Assembly (NCBI RefSeq): GCF_020447315.1
Contig: NZ_JAJADQ010000014.1
Span: forward strand, 87,462-151,461
Direction: 5' to 3'
Length of the DNA stretch: 64,000 bases
Source of the DNA: Hymenobacter nitidus
Lineage (GTDB): Bacteria; Bacteroidota; Bacteroidia; Cytophagales; Hymenobacteraceae
The notes below the pieces were generated by a model. It worked only from the letters and a program-made list of their open reading frames with translations, made no database searches and was not told the origin of the DNA. A program made the position numbers and the translations under genes. Positions 17,643 through 26,626 of this stretch are shown piece after piece; the stretch's first letter is position 1; each line of letters begins with the position of its first letter.

Positions 17643-18308
17643 ATGCACCTCTTTATCGTCGACGGCCATTACCTGGAAGCGGAGTTTCGGCGCAAGTTCG
17701 GCCCGGCCCACAGTTACGACTTCTGCCCTGGTACGGCCCCCGACCTGCTTACCCGCCTTGGCGCGGCCGATGTAGCTTTCGACCTGCGGCCCTGGCCCGA
17801 GCTGCACTACGAACAGCCGCGCCAGCCGCTTTTCTACCACACCAGCAGCCGTACCCTGGCCGAGATTTTCCGGGGCGAAGAGCCACCGTTCGGGCCAGTG
17901 TTTGGCTTTTGTGCCCTGCCCACTTTACTCGACCGGCCGGTGCTGGAAGCAAGCCTGTACCGGCCGGAAGATTCTCCGGAGCTGGTACGGCTATGCGCTG
18001 CCCTGGGCACCGATTACTGCCTGGTGCAGGACCGCGTCGGGCTGCTCACGCCGCGCGTGGTCTGCGCGGCCATCAACGAAGCTTGCCATGCCCTGCAGGA
18101 ATCGGCCGCCAGTCTGGCCGATATAGAGCGCACCGTGCGGCCCGCCGCTAGTAGCGGCCTGGGCCCTTTTGGGTGGGCCAATGCCCTCGGGATAGAGCGG
18201 GTGTACGAAGTGCTCGAAGCGCTGTATCAGGACACGCACGATGCCCGCTACCGGGTTGCGCCGCTGCTGAAAAGCATGGCCCTGCGAAACCAGTCTTTCG
18301 CGCTGTAG
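17643..18308 (+). CDS. 3-hydroxyacyl-CoA dehydrogenase C-terminal-domain-like protein
   Basis: 221 residues. The C-terminal half (about 130-215) follows the 3HCDH C-terminal pattern: a helix with RVVCAAINEACHALQE, then LADIERTVRPA and GPFGWANALGIERVYEVLEALY. The N-terminal 125 residues are a diverged domain without the GxGxxG dinucleotide signature of true 3HCDH enzymes, so NAD-dependent dehydrogenase activity is doubtful. It could be a binding or regulatory relative. It converges with glmS, sharing a bidirectional terminator. Confidence 0.75.
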   Translation: MHLFIVDGHYLEAEFRRKFGPAHSYDFCPGTAPDLLTRLGAADVAFDLRPWPELHYEQPRQPLFYHTSSRTLAEIFRGEEPPFGPVFGFCALPTLLDRPVLEASLYRPEDSPELVRLCAALGTDYCLVQDRVGLLTPRVVCAAINEACHALQESAASLADIERTVRPAASSGLGPFGWANALGIERVYEVLEALYQDTHDARYRVAPLLKSMALRNQSFAL

Positions 18309-18332
18309 AGCATACGTGAATCAACGCAACAA

Positions 18333-18364
18333 AAAGCCCTGCCAGATTGCTCTGGCAGGGCTTT
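18333..18364. terminator. Bidirectional terminator (3HCDH-like gene / glmS)
   Basis: A perfect 14-bp stem (18333-18346 with 18351-18364) and a 4-base loop, flanked by A tract and T tract. It serves both converging genes. Confidence 0.85.
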
Positions 18365-18384
18365 GTCGTAAGCTAGCGGGTGGA

Positions 18385-20220
18385 TTACTCTACCGTAACC
18401 GACTTGGCCAGGTTACGGGGCTGGTCGACGTTGCAGCCGCGCAGCACCGCAATGTGGTAAGAGAGCAGCTGCAGCGGAATCACCGATACCAGCGGCATCA
18501 GCACTTCGCTCGTAGCGGGCACCTCAATCACGAATTCGGCCATAGCTGGAATCACCGTGTCACCTTCGGTTACGACGGCAATAATGCGGCCTTTGCGAGC
18601 CTTCACTTCCTGAATGTTCGATACGACCTTCTCGTACGAGCTGTCTTTGGTGGCAATAACCACTACCGGCATGTTCTCGTCAATCAGGGCAATCGGGCCG
18701 TGCTTCATTTCGGCGGCGGGGTAGCCTTCCGCGTGGATGTAGCTGATTTCTTTCAGCTTCAAAGCACCTTCCAAAGCTACGGGGAAGTTGTAGCCCCGGC
18801 CCAGATAGAGGAAGTTCGGCACATCGCGGAAGATTTCGGCAATAGCCTCAATCTCGTCGTTGAGCTTCAGTGCCTTCTCCACTTTCGCGGGAATGTTGCT
18901 CAGCTCCACCATCAGCTCACGCATCTTCGAGTCGGTGAGTGCGCCGCGCTTGTGGCCCACAATCATGGCCAGCAGCGTCAGCACCGTAACCTGAGCCGTG
19001 AAGGCCTTGGTCGAAGCCACCCCGATTTCGGGGCCGGCGTGGGTGTAGGCACCCGCATCGGTAGCGCGGGCGATGCTCGAGCCCACCACGTTGCAGATAC
19101 CGAAGATGGTTGCGCCCTTGCTCTTAGCCAGCTCAATGGCTGCCAGCGTATCGGCCGTTTCGCCCGACTGGGAAATGGCAATAACGATGTCGCGCTCGGT
19201 GATAATCGGGTTGCGGTAGCGGAATTCCGAAGCGTATTCCACTTCGACCGGAATGCGCGCCAGATCCTCAATTAGGTACTCAGCCACTAGGCCAGCGTGC
19301 CACGAGGTGCCGCAAGCCACGATGATGATCCGGTCGGCATTCACAAACTTCCGCTCGTAGGCCCGGATGCCGCCCATGTTCAGATGGCCGGCCTCCAGCT
19401 CCAGACGACCCCGCATGGAGTCGAGGATAGAGCGGGGTTGCTCGAAAATCTCCTTCAGCATGAAGTGCTCGTAGCCACCTTTCTCGATGCTGTCCAGCTC
19501 CATTTCCAGCTTCTGGATATAGGGTGTCTGCTGCACGTCCTCCTTGGTACGAATGTCGAGCTTACCATCACGGATAACCGCAATTTCGTAGTCGTTCACA
19601 TATACAACCTCGTTTGTGTACTCGATGATGGGTGTCGCGTCGGAGGCTAGGAAGAACTCGTCCTTGCCAATGCCGATTACCAGGGGGGAGCCTTTACGGG
19701 CCGCAATCAGCTGGCCTGGGTCGTCCTTGCTCAGAACCACAATGGCATAGGCGCCAACTACTTCGTGCAGGGCCAGGCGCACGGCCTCTTCCAGCGAGCA
19801 GCTGTTCTGCTTCTGAATCTCCTCAATCAGGTTCACGAATACTTCCGTATCCGTATCGGAGTGGAACGCATGGCCTTGCTTCTGCAAGTGGGTCTTCAAG
19901 GCCGCGTAGTTCTCGATAATGCCGTTGTGAATAATGGCAATCCGCTCCGAGGTGGAGTAGTGCGGGTGGGCATTCGAGTCGTTTGGCTCACCGTGGGTAG
20001 CCCAGCGCGTATGGCCCATGCCGATGTGGGCGTGGGTGTCTTTCTCGGCAATGAAGTTTTCCAGCTCCTGGACCTTGCCTTTTTTCTTATAAACGTTCAG
20101 GGACCCGTTCAGCAGGGCCACGCCGGCTGAGTCATAGCCACGATATTCCAGACGGCGCAGGCCTTTCAGGATAATAGGGCAAGCCTCACGGTACCCGATG
20201 TAAGCGACAATTCCGCACAT
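18385..20220 (-). CDS. glmS: Glutamine-fructose-6-phosphate aminotransferase
   Basis: 611 residues, normal for GlmS. The N-terminal glutaminase (Ntn) domain begins MCGIVAYIG, with catalytic Cys as residue 2 after Met removal; the family signatures RGYDSAG and GHTRWATHG are present. Two SIS sugar-isomerase domains follow (about 285-420 and 455-600), with CGTSWHAG and SQSGETADT. The C terminus ends NLAKSVTVE, as in the family. It makes glucosamine-6-phosphate, the entry to peptidoglycan and LPS amino sugars. No regulatory ribozyme is visible upstream. Confidence 0.97.
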   Translation of the reverse strand: MCGIVAYIGYREACPIILKGLRRLEYRGYDSAGVALLNGSLNVYKKKGKVQELENFIAEKDTHAHIGMGHTRWATHGEPNDSNAHPHYSTSERIAIIHNGIIENYAALKTHLQKQGHAFHSDTDTEVFVNLIEEIQKQNSCSLEEAVRLALHEVVGAYAIVVLSKDDPGQLIAARKGSPLVIGIGKDEFFLASDATPIIEYTNEVVYVNDYEIAVIRDGKLDIRTKEDVQQTPYIQKLEMELDSIEKGGYEHFMLKEIFEQPRSILDSMRGRLELEAGHLNMGGIRAYERKFVNADRIIIVACGTSWHAGLVAEYLIEDLARIPVEVEYASEFRYRNPIITERDIVIAISQSGETADTLAAIELAKSKGATIFGICNVVGSSIARATDAGAYTHAGPEIGVASTKAFTAQVTVLTLLAMIVGHKRGALTDSKMRELMVELSNIPAKVEKALKLNDEIEAIAEIFRDVPNFLYLGRGYNFPVALEGALKLKEISYIHAEGYPAAEMKHGPIALIDENMPVVVIATKDSSYEKVVSNIQEVKARKGRIIAVVTEGDTVIPAMAEFVIEVPATSEVLMPLVSVIPLQLLSYHIAVLRGCNVDQPRNLAKSVTVE

Positions 20221-20251
20221 AGTGTGTCAGAGAAAGAGATGTTGAGAGAAA

Positions 20252-20297
20252 AATCACTCCGGCCCGGCCCATTAACAAAGGCCGTGCCGGAGTGATT
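20252..20297 (-). terminator. Terminator after the DUF4270 gene
   Basis: A 12-bp stem (20252-20263 with 20286-20297), further pairing of GGCC inside, followed on the minus strand by a T-rich tract. Confidence 0.8.
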
Positions 20298-20317
20298 CGT
20301 GTGACAGTAGCTGAGCG

Positions 20318-21829
20318 CTAGCGCAACTTGGAGGAGTATACGCGTAGCTTGATATTCCGGGCGTCGAGCACGCTTCTATTTAGCGACAGGCCAAACGACC
20401 GCCGCAGAAATGGGCTCAACATGAAAGCAGCGGGTTGTTCGCCCAACTGATTGGCCAGGTAGGCCTGCAGGTAGGTGGTGATTACTACGCTGTAATACTT
20501 ATTGGTTGGGCTCACATTGTAAAGACTTACAATGGCTTCATTGCCCTGCCCCAGCGGGCTGGCTAAGTTGGTTTGAACAATCCGCTCCGCGGGAGAGGTG
20601 TTTATCGTGCGCAGCAGCACCCGGTTGTTGGCGTTCAGCTCGTAGAGATAAGCTTGCGTGGGGGAAGGAAACAGCAGGGCCCCCGACGATTTGACCGGAA
20701 TCAGCAGCTCGGCCCGGTTGATGGCCAGTGCATTCTGGCCTTTCAGCGCATCAATGTCCGAAATCACCAGCTTGGTGCCCAAACCGATGCCTTCTTGCAT
20801 ATAGGCCAGCCCATCCGCCGTCGTTGCCGACTTGGTTGGATCGGTCAGCACATTGAACGGGGCTTTGAAATCCGTGGTGAGCTGGGTGTAGTAGCGCGGA
20901 GCGTTGGGGTCGTTTATGCCGTAGGAGTTGGCCAGCCGGACGCTGTACGACTGAGATGTGACGGCCGTAGCGCCGGTTTTAGTGCCAGTGAAGTAGAAGT
21001 ATACCCGGTTGTCAAACAGCCGGTTCAGGCCAGCCACGGCGCCGGCATAGCCGTCGGATGGTACCAGGCCCAACCCTTTCCACAGCTCGTTCAGCCTGGT
21101 TTGGGAAAAGGACGCATCCTTCATGGCCGTAAACAGCTGAGTTGCAAACTCCGAGTTGCGGACCTGGTCTTTGTGGAGTACTAGGCGAATGGTCTGATCT
21201 GGTACCGTGATGCTCGTCGTGCTATCAACAGTACCCGGATACTTCTTGCCGGTGGCGTCCAACAGAAACTTGCCGTTAGCATCCACAGCCAGCTTCTTCA
21301 GGCCGTTTTTCCGCTGTTCGGTTTTGGTTCGGTTTAGCGAGCTGATCAGATTCGTAGCTACCCGGGTGCCCAGGGGCACACTTACGCCGGCGTTGTAGCT
21401 TTTCTTTTCCTCCAGGCTCGATGCCAGGTTATACAGGTCGAAGCTGATGGGCCGGGCGGCACTGCCATACACCTGGTCGAAGCTCATGACCAGCACTACC
21501 GAGTCCAGCTTGGTGTTGGTGAACAGGCTGGGCAGCTCTTCGGAGCCCGCCCGCAGGTTAAAGAACGCCTTGGCGGTGGTGGTGCCAATAGCATCATCGT
21601 TGATACGTCCGGCCAAGGCCCGCTCGGCGTTCAGCGTTTCGGCCGAGTCCTGCAGGATGGTGGAAGCAGTAACGCTATAATCGCGGTATTCAGTGCTGAT
21701 GGGGGAGGTGCCGGGCACCTCAACTCCTAGGTCGTTGGCATCTTCGCAGCCGGTAGCGGTGAAGAGCAGGGCAGAGGAGCAAAAAGTAACCGAGGCTATT
21801 CGGAAGGCGTTACTAATTAGCCAATTCAT
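20318..21829 (-). CDS. DUF4270 family lipoprotein
   Basis: About 503 residues from ATG 21829, which gives a lipoprotein signal (lipobox TATGC, Cys 28, then EDANDLGVEVPG); the upstream in-frame Met is inside the preceding gene. The mature part is rich in beta strands with the DUF4270 features: early STEYRDYSVTAST, and late RAELLIPV and VYSSKLR at the end. Members are found in Bacteroidota, function unknown, probably at the cell surface. It overlaps the 3' end of the GT5-like gene by 17 bases, implying co-transcription and translational coupling. Confidence 0.88.
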   Translation of the reverse strand: MNWLISNAFRIASVTFCSSALLFTATGCEDANDLGVEVPGTSPISTEYRDYSVTASTILQDSAETLNAERALAGRINDDAIGTTTAKAFFNLRAGSEELPSLFTNTKLDSVVLVMSFDQVYGSAARPISFDLYNLASSLEEKKSYNAGVSVPLGTRVATNLISSLNRTKTEQRKNGLKKLAVDANGKFLLDATGKKYPGTVDSTTSITVPDQTIRLVLHKDQVRNSEFATQLFTAMKDASFSQTRLNELWKGLGLVPSDGYAGAVAGLNRLFDNRVYFYFTGTKTGATAVTSQSYSVRLANSYGINDPNAPRYYTQLTTDFKAPFNVLTDPTKSATTADGLAYMQEGIGLGTKLVISDIDALKGQNALAINRAELLIPVKSSGALLFPSPTQAYLYELNANNRVLLRTINTSPAERIVQTNLASPLGQGNEAIVSLYNVSPTNKYYSVVITTYLQAYLANQLGEQPAAFMLSPFLRRSFGLSLNRSVLDARNIKLRVYSSKLR

Positions 21830-22625
21830 TATAAAGCGTGTAGTAAGAGGAAAGCAGGTTGTCGCCGGTGCCAACTTGGCCGATCTGCCGCTTCTGCGAG
21901 TACTCGGAGAACAGGGCATTCAGGTTGTCGCTGAAATCCTCGTCGGATTTCACCACGGAGTCGGCATATTCCATGCCCACTTTAATGAAGCCGCCGAAGT
22001 CAGCCGACTTCAGGGCCGCCAGCATTTCGTCATCAATATCCAGCATTTTAGCCTTCTCAATGATGTCGCTCTCGAATTTGTGGCTGAACTCGTTGTTGTA
22101 AACCGTGAATACCGACTTGGCGTCCTTGAAGATCGGGTCCTTCTTGTAGGTAGTTTTCAGGTACATCGGAATCAGGCCCGTCATCCAGTCGTTGCAGTGC
22201 ACAATATCCGGCGCCCAGCCTAGCTTTTTCACGGTTTCGAGCACGCCTTTGCAGAAAAAGATAGCCCGTTCATCGTTGTCGGCGTGGAACTTATCGTTTT
22301 TGTCGACGAGCACCGACTTGCGGTGGAAGTAATCTTCGTTGTCGATGAAGTATACTTGCAGCTTCGCATTGGGGATAGAGGCCACTTTGATAATCAGCGG
22401 CTTTTCTTCTTCTCCCACGGCGATGTTGATACCAGAGAGGCGCACTACCTCGTGCAAGCGGTTCTTACGTTCGTTGATAATACCGAAACGGGGCACAAAA
22501 ATGCGGATTTCCATCCCCATCTCCTGCATTCCCTGCGGTAGCATGCGCAGAAACTCCGCTACCTTGGTCGTCTGCAAAAACGGGTTAATTTCCGTGGCAG
22601 CGTAGAGTATTCTCAACTTGGACAT
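21813..22625 (-). CDS. Glycogen/starch synthase-like protein, N-terminal domain only
   Basis: 270 residues. It matches the GT5 N-terminal Rossmann half: LRILYAATEINPF at the start, VPRFG in the first 50 residues, VYFIDN and the segment APDIVHCNDWMTGLIPMYLK (about 145-165). The C-terminal half that completes the catalytic cleft is absent, and the usual KTGG substrate loop is replaced by TTKV. Full enzymes are about 470 residues. Such short forms are, to my knowledge, conserved across Bacteroidota, so this is not a local truncation. Catalysis is doubtful. A clear promoter lies upstream. Confidence 0.8.
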   Translation of the reverse strand: MSKLRILYAATEINPFLQTTKVAEFLRMLPQGMQEMGMEIRIFVPRFGIINERKNRLHEVVRLSGINIAVGEEEKPLIIKVASIPNAKLQVYFIDNEDYFHRKSVLVDKNDKFHADNDERAIFFCKGVLETVKKLGWAPDIVHCNDWMTGLIPMYLKTTYKKDPIFKDAKSVFTVYNNEFSHKFESDIIEKAKMLDIDDEMLAALKSADFGGFIKVGMEYADSVVKSDEDFSDNLNALFSEYSQKRQIGQVGTGDNLLSSYYTLYNELAN

Positions 22626-22672
22626 ATAGAGTCAGTTGGTGTGATTGGGATAGGGCAACACTTTGGGATGCA

Positions 22673-22680
22673 CAAAATTA
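22673..22680 (-). promoter_or_regulatory. Candidate promoter of the GT5-like/DUF4270 operon
   Basis: Minus strand reads TAATTTTG (perfect TAnnTTTG) with a TTG (22702-22704) 21 bases upstream. It is the best full promoter match seen here, and lies about 48 bases before the ATG. Confidence 0.65.
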
Positions 22681-22745
22681 AGCATTTTTGAGCGAATTAT
22701 CAATTAAACCAGCCTGGGCACTCTGCCAACGGGCCTTTTCACCCT

Positions 22746-23606
22746 ATGGAGATACTCCAATCGGCCGCCGCGTTGCAAGCCCAAACCGAAATCTGGCGAC
22801 AAAACAAATTACGCGTCGGACTGGTGCCCACCATGGGTGCCCTGCACGAAGGACACTTGCAGCTGGTGCGCGCCGCCGCCCGGGAAAATGATGTGGTCGT
22901 CGTCAGCGTGTTCGTGAACCCCACGCAGTTCAATAACCCTGAGGACTTCCGCCTCTATCCGCGCGTGCCCGACGCCGATGCCGAGCTGCTGGGCCCGGCG
23001 GGCTGCACGGCGCTGTTTATGCCCTCGGTAGAGCAGATGTATCCCCAGCCCACGGTGCTGCGCTTCGATTTCGGCTCCCTGGAGCAGGTGATGGAGGGCG
23101 AGCACCGGCCGGGCCACTTCCACGGCGTGGCCACAGTGGTCAGCAAGCTGTTTCATCTGAGCCGGCCCCACCGCGCGTATTTCGGCCAGAAAGATTTGCA
23201 GCAGGTCACCATTATCCGGCAGCTGGTGGCCGATTTGTCGTTTGATCTGGAAGTAGTAGCCTATCCGACTATCCGCGAAACGGACGGGCTGGCTATGTCG
23301 TCGCGCAACCGGCGGTTGTCGCCCGAGGCCCGGGCCGTGGCACCCCGGCTCTACCAGGCCCTGATGCTGGGCGCGGGCCTGGTGCAGCAGCAGCAGCACG
23401 CGCCCCAGGCCGTGGAGCAGACCGTAGCGCAGTTTCTGACTACTGAGCCGGCTATCCAGCTTGAGTACTTTACCCTGGCTGATGCCCAGACCCTGCAGCC
23501 CCTGACCACGGGCTGGGTGGCCGGCCGCACCGTGGCTCTGTGCCTGGCCGCGCACTTGGGTGGCGTGCGTCTGATCGACAACGTGCTGGTGACGCTGCCG
23601 GAGTAA
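22746..23606 (+). CDS. panC: Pantothenate synthetase
   Basis: 286 residues, normal. The nucleotidyltransferase start VPTMGALHEGHL (28-39) holds the ATP-binding Met 30, His 34 and His 37; YFGQKDLQQ (about 144-152) and DGLAMSSRN (about 181-189) carry the remaining active-site residues. It joins pantoate and beta-alanine using ATP. It lies directly upstream of panD, which supplies the beta-alanine, so two consecutive steps of the pathway are neighbours. The gap of 81 bases contains a separate -7 element, so panD may also be transcribed alone. Confidence 0.97.
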   Translation: MEILQSAAALQAQTEIWRQNKLRVGLVPTMGALHEGHLQLVRAAARENDVVVVSVFVNPTQFNNPEDFRLYPRVPDADAELLGPAGCTALFMPSVEQMYPQPTVLRFDFGSLEQVMEGEHRPGHFHGVATVVSKLFHLSRPHRAYFGQKDLQQVTIIRQLVADLSFDLEVVAYPTIRETDGLAMSSRNRRLSPEARAVAPRLYQALMLGAGLVQQQQHAPQAVEQTVAQFLTTEPAIQLEYFTLADAQTLQPLTTGWVAGRTVALCLAAHLGGVRLIDNVLVTLPE

Positions 23607-23650
23607 ATGGGTTCCAAGGAGAGGCATTCAGGCGTTCGGCCCGATTTAGT

Positions 23651-23658
23651 TACCTTTG
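23651..23658 (+). promoter_or_regulatory. Candidate panD promoter (-7 element)
   Basis: Reads TACCTTTG, perfect TAnnTTTG, 29 bases before the panD ATG. Confidence 0.55.
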
Positions 23659-23687
23659 CGCCCTGAAAATTACCCCCTTCTGTACCC

Positions 23688-24035
23688 ATGCATATCGAAG
23701 TTCTCAAGTCTAAGATTCACCGGGCCAAGGTTACCCAGGCCGAACTGCACTACGTCGGGAGCGTCACCATCGACGAAGACCTGCTGGACGCGGCCAACAT
23801 GGTGGAAAACGAGAAAGTGACCATCGTCAACGTTAACAACGGCGAGCGGTTCGAAACCTACACGATTCGGGGGGAGCGGGGCTCAGGCATGGTGTGCCTC
23901 AACGGCCCGGCCGCCCGGCGCGTCGCCGTGGGCGACATCGTTATTATTTTCTCGTATGCCCTGATTGATTTTGCTGAAGCCCGCGCCCACAAGCCCACGC
24001 TCGTGTTTCCGGACCAGCATAATCGGTTGGTATAA
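23688..24035 (+). CDS. panD: Aspartate 1-decarboxylase
   Basis: 115 residues. The pyruvoyl-enzyme self-cleavage site is Gly24-Ser25 in HYVGSVTID, and the conserved Lys 9, Tyr 22 and Arg 54-equivalent are all visible, as is the NGPAAR motif (about 72-77). It decarboxylates aspartate to beta-alanine for PanC. All residues for maturation are present. Maturation in some bacteria needs PanM or PanZ, which I do not see here. Confidence 0.96.
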   Translation: MHIEVLKSKIHRAKVTQAELHYVGSVTIDEDLLDAANMVENEKVTIVNVNNGERFETYTIRGERGSGMVCLNGPAARRVAVGDIVIIFSYALIDFAEARAHKPTLVFPDQHNRLV

Positions 24036-24130
24036 GCACTGGCTGCTACCGCAGGGCAACGCTTTCGGCCAGAGCCGAGTATGGCCCTTGGACGACCTTC
24101 TCTTCGGTATTTATTGCCCGTTCGGTATTC

Positions 24131-25186
24131 ATGAAAACGCTACTTAATATTTTAAAGTACGCCCTGCTGCTGTCGGTATCGGGGCTGCTGATGTGGTATG
24201 CCGTGCAGGGACAGGACCTGAGCAGTATTGGCCGGCACATGCGGGAGGCCAACTACTCCTGGCTGATTATCACCATGATTCTCTCGGCGCTGGGGTATTT
24301 CAGCCGGGCCTACCGCTGGAAAATGCAGCTCGATGCCAGCAAGCACAAGGCGCCGTATTGGGACGTGTACCACGCCATGATGGTGGGCTACCTGGCCAAT
24401 ATGGTGCTGCCGCGCATGGGCGAAGTAATCCGCTGCTCTATTCTGCAGCGCACGAGTAAAGTGCCGGTGCAAGTAGCTCTGGGCACCGTCGTCACGGAGC
24501 GGGTAATCGATGTGCTGGTGTTGCTGGGCCTGCTGGGCAGCACCCTGCTGCTCGACTTCAACACGTTCTGGTCGTTCGTAACCGATAAGATACTGGGTGG
24601 GCGCTACGACGCGCTGGCCCGCAACCGCACGCCCCTGCTCGTGGCCGGCGGTATTGCCTTGCTGCTGCTGCTGGGCCTGGCCTACGCCCTGTTCCAGAAT
24701 CTGGAGCGGCTGCGGCAGAACCGGCTGTTCAACAAGGTAGTTGTCTTTGCCAAAGGCCTGTTGGCCGGCGTATTCAGCATCCTGAAGATGGAGAACAAGG
24801 GTATTTTTCTGCTCCACACCTTCTTCACCTGGTTTGTCTACTACCTGATGGATTACCTGGCCTTCCGGTGCTTCCCGGCTACCTACTCGCTCGATATGCG
24901 GGCCGGTTTGGCCGTTCTCACCTTCGGCGCCTTTGGCATGGCCGCTCCCGTGGCGGGTGGTATCGGGCCGTTTCACGTGATGGTGCAGGGTATTCTGCTG
25001 GCCTACGGTATCAGCAAGGAAGCCGGTATTGCCTACGCTCTGGTAGTGCACGGCTCCCAAACCCTGCTAGTGGTGTTTATGGGCGGTATCAGCTTTGTCG
25101 CCAGTATGATGAAATCGGGCAGAACGCTGAGGCAGGTAGTTGCCGAGCCGGCCCTCGCCGTAACAACCGATGTGGAGCAAGGATAA
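24131..25186 (+). CDS. LPG-synthase-like/flippase-type membrane protein (UPF0104)
   Basis: 351 residues with about eight hydrophobic helices, matching the lysylphosphatidylglycerol synthetase transmembrane family (also called flippase-like or UPF0104). The pattern RAYRWKMQLDA (about 60-70) and NMVLPRMGEVIRC (about 95-107, the family's R-G-E motif) are visible. Relatives move lipids or lipid-linked molecules across the inner membrane. The substrate cannot be told; the overlap with rfaE2 (17 bases) suggests an envelope glycan link, which is inference. Confidence 0.85.
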   Translation: MKTLLNILKYALLLSVSGLLMWYAVQGQDLSSIGRHMREANYSWLIITMILSALGYFSRAYRWKMQLDASKHKAPYWDVYHAMMVGYLANMVLPRMGEVIRCSILQRTSKVPVQVALGTVVTERVIDVLVLLGLLGSTLLLDFNTFWSFVTDKILGGRYDALARNRTPLLVAGGIALLLLLGLAYALFQNLERLRQNRLFNKVVVFAKGLLAGVFSILKMENKGIFLLHTFFTWFVYYLMDYLAFRCFPATYSLDMRAGLAVLTFGAFGMAAPVAGGIGPFHVMVQGILLAYGISKEAGIAYALVVHGSQTLLVVFMGGISFVASMMKSGRTLRQVVAEPALAVTTDVEQG

Positions 25187-25655
25187 AATTGTCAGCCAGG
25201 AGGCGCTTTTGCCCCAACTGGCGCAGTGGCGGGAGCAGGGTAAGCGCGTCGTTTTCACCAACGGCTGCTTCGACTTGCTGCACCTGGGCCACGTCGATTA
25301 CCTGGAGAAGGCCCGCAACCTGGGCGACGTAATGGTGCTGGGCCTCAACACGGATGCCTCGGTGAGCCGGCTGAAGCCGGGCCGCCCCCTGCAGGACGAA
25401 GTGTCACGTGCGCGCATTCTGGCGTCCCTTTTGTTTGTGGATGCCGTGGTTCTGTTCGACGAGCCGACCCCGCTGGAGCTGATTACGCTCATCAAGCCCG
25501 ACATTCTGGTGAAGGGCGACGACTATGCCATCAGCGGAATTGTCGGCCACGAATTAGTGTTAGCTAATGGCGGGCAGGTACTCACCGTGCCGCTCGTGCA
25601 GGGCTACAGCACTACTCGAATCGTCGAGCGGATTCAGGCCCACCTTCACTCCTAA
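25170..25655 (+). CDS. rfaE2: D-glycero-beta-D-manno-heptose 1-phosphate adenylyltransferase
   Basis: 161 residues, a stand-alone cytidylyltransferase-like domain. It has FTNGCFDLLHLGHVDYL (29-45) with the HxGH motif at 38-41 and the later YSTTRIVERI (about 144-153). This size and motif set match the second (HldE-C/RfaE2) domain that transfers AMP to heptose-1-phosphate on the way to ADP-heptose for LPS. The kinase half (RfaE1/HldE-N) is not adjacent. A family relative (glycerol-3-phosphate cytidylyltransferase type) is possible but less likely. Confidence 0.88.
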   Translation: MWSKDKIVSQEALLPQLAQWREQGKRVVFTNGCFDLLHLGHVDYLEKARNLGDVMVLGLNTDASVSRLKPGRPLQDEVSRARILASLLFVDAVVLFDEPTPLELITLIKPDILVKGDDYAISGIVGHELVLANGGQVLTVPLVQGYSTTRIVERIQAHLHS

Positions 25656-25667
25656 GCAACCTCCTCC

Positions 25668-26366
25668 ATGTTCTACAACGCAAGCCCTATTTATTTCCTC
25701 GTCATTGCGGCGATGGTCGTAAGCTGGATCATCCAGTGGCGGCTGCGCAGCAAGTCTGAGAAATACGCCCAGATTGGCCTGCAGTCGGGCCTCTCCGGCC
25801 GGCAGATTGCCGAGTTAATGCTGGCCGACCACGGCATTACCGACGTGCGGGTCATCTCCACCGAAGGCCGCCTGACCGACCACTACAACCCCGCCGATAA
25901 GACCGTTAACCTCAGCGAAACCGTGTATGAGGAGCGCAGTGCCATGGCGGCGGCCGTAGCGGCCCACGAGTGCGGCCACGCCGTGCAGCACGCCACGGCC
26001 TACAGCATGCTGCAGTTCCGCTCGGCCATGGTGCCGGCCCTGAGTGGCGTGTCCAAGTTCATGCCCTTCATTCTGCTGGCCGGCGTGCTGATGATTCGCA
26101 CGTCTCTCATTCCGTTGGGCGTTGGTATTGCCTTGTTTTCCCTGACCACGCTGTTCTCCTTCGTTACGCTGCCCGTCGAGTTCGATGCCAGCCGCCGGGC
26201 CCTGGCCTGGATTGATAAGCGCGGCATCGTAACGCCCCAGGAGCACGTGATGGCCAAGGATGCTCTCTGGTGGGCTGCCATGACCTACGTAGTAGCGGCC
26301 CTCAGCTCCCTGGCTACGCTGCTCTACTACGTCAGCATTTTCATGGGCAGCCGCGACCGGCGCTAA
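25668..26366 (+). CDS. YugP-like membrane zinc metallopeptidase
   Basis: 232 residues. It has an N-terminal helix (about 8-25), a short soluble region and HECGH (100-104), the zinc site of the Zn_peptidase_2 (YugP) family, then two or three hydrophobic helices (about 125-170 and 205-225). Cellular substrate is unknown. It starts 12 bases after rfaE2 and ends the panC-to-peptidase gene series before a hairpin terminator. Relatives are widespread. Confidence 0.9.
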   Translation: MFYNASPIYFLVIAAMVVSWIIQWRLRSKSEKYAQIGLQSGLSGRQIAELMLADHGITDVRVISTEGRLTDHYNPADKTVNLSETVYEERSAMAAAVAAHECGHAVQHATAYSMLQFRSAMVPALSGVSKFMPFILLAGVLMIRTSLIPLGVGIALFSLTTLFSFVTLPVEFDASRRALAWIDKRGIVTPQEHVMAKDALWWAAMTYVVAALSSLATLLYYVSIFMGSRDRR

Positions 26367-26393
26367 TCCCGGATTGCTGGTAAAAGTCTTCTG

Positions 26394-26430
26394 CAACAGC
26401 CGCTCTATCTTCTGGGGCGGCTGTTGTTTT
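26394..26430 (+). terminator. Terminator after the zinc peptidase gene
   Basis: A 10-bp stem (26394-26403 with 26417-26426) and TTTT after the second arm. Confidence 0.75.
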
Positions 26431-26561
26431 GTGGCTCCTAAACGGTAATCTGTCAAACTGCCAGCCCAAACCTGCCGGGCATCTACTAGTTATAGTAGCG
26501 GTAGTAGCGGCGGGACGAATAAAAATGCCAGCGTCCTGCTTATTGTCCAACATCTAAGGGT

Positions 26562-26569
26562 TAATTTTG
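26562..26569 (+). promoter_or_regulatory. Candidate acyl-CoA dehydrogenase promoter
   Basis: Reads TAATTTTG, perfect TAnnTTTG, with a TTG (26543-26545) 16 bases before it. It overlaps the in-frame ATG 26567, which argues that translation begins at the later ATG 26627. Confidence 0.6.
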
Positions 26570-26626
26570 AACCCTATTCCGCCGTCTACTGGCTCTACTT
26601 TTCCCTCCCACCCAAGCGTATTACCA

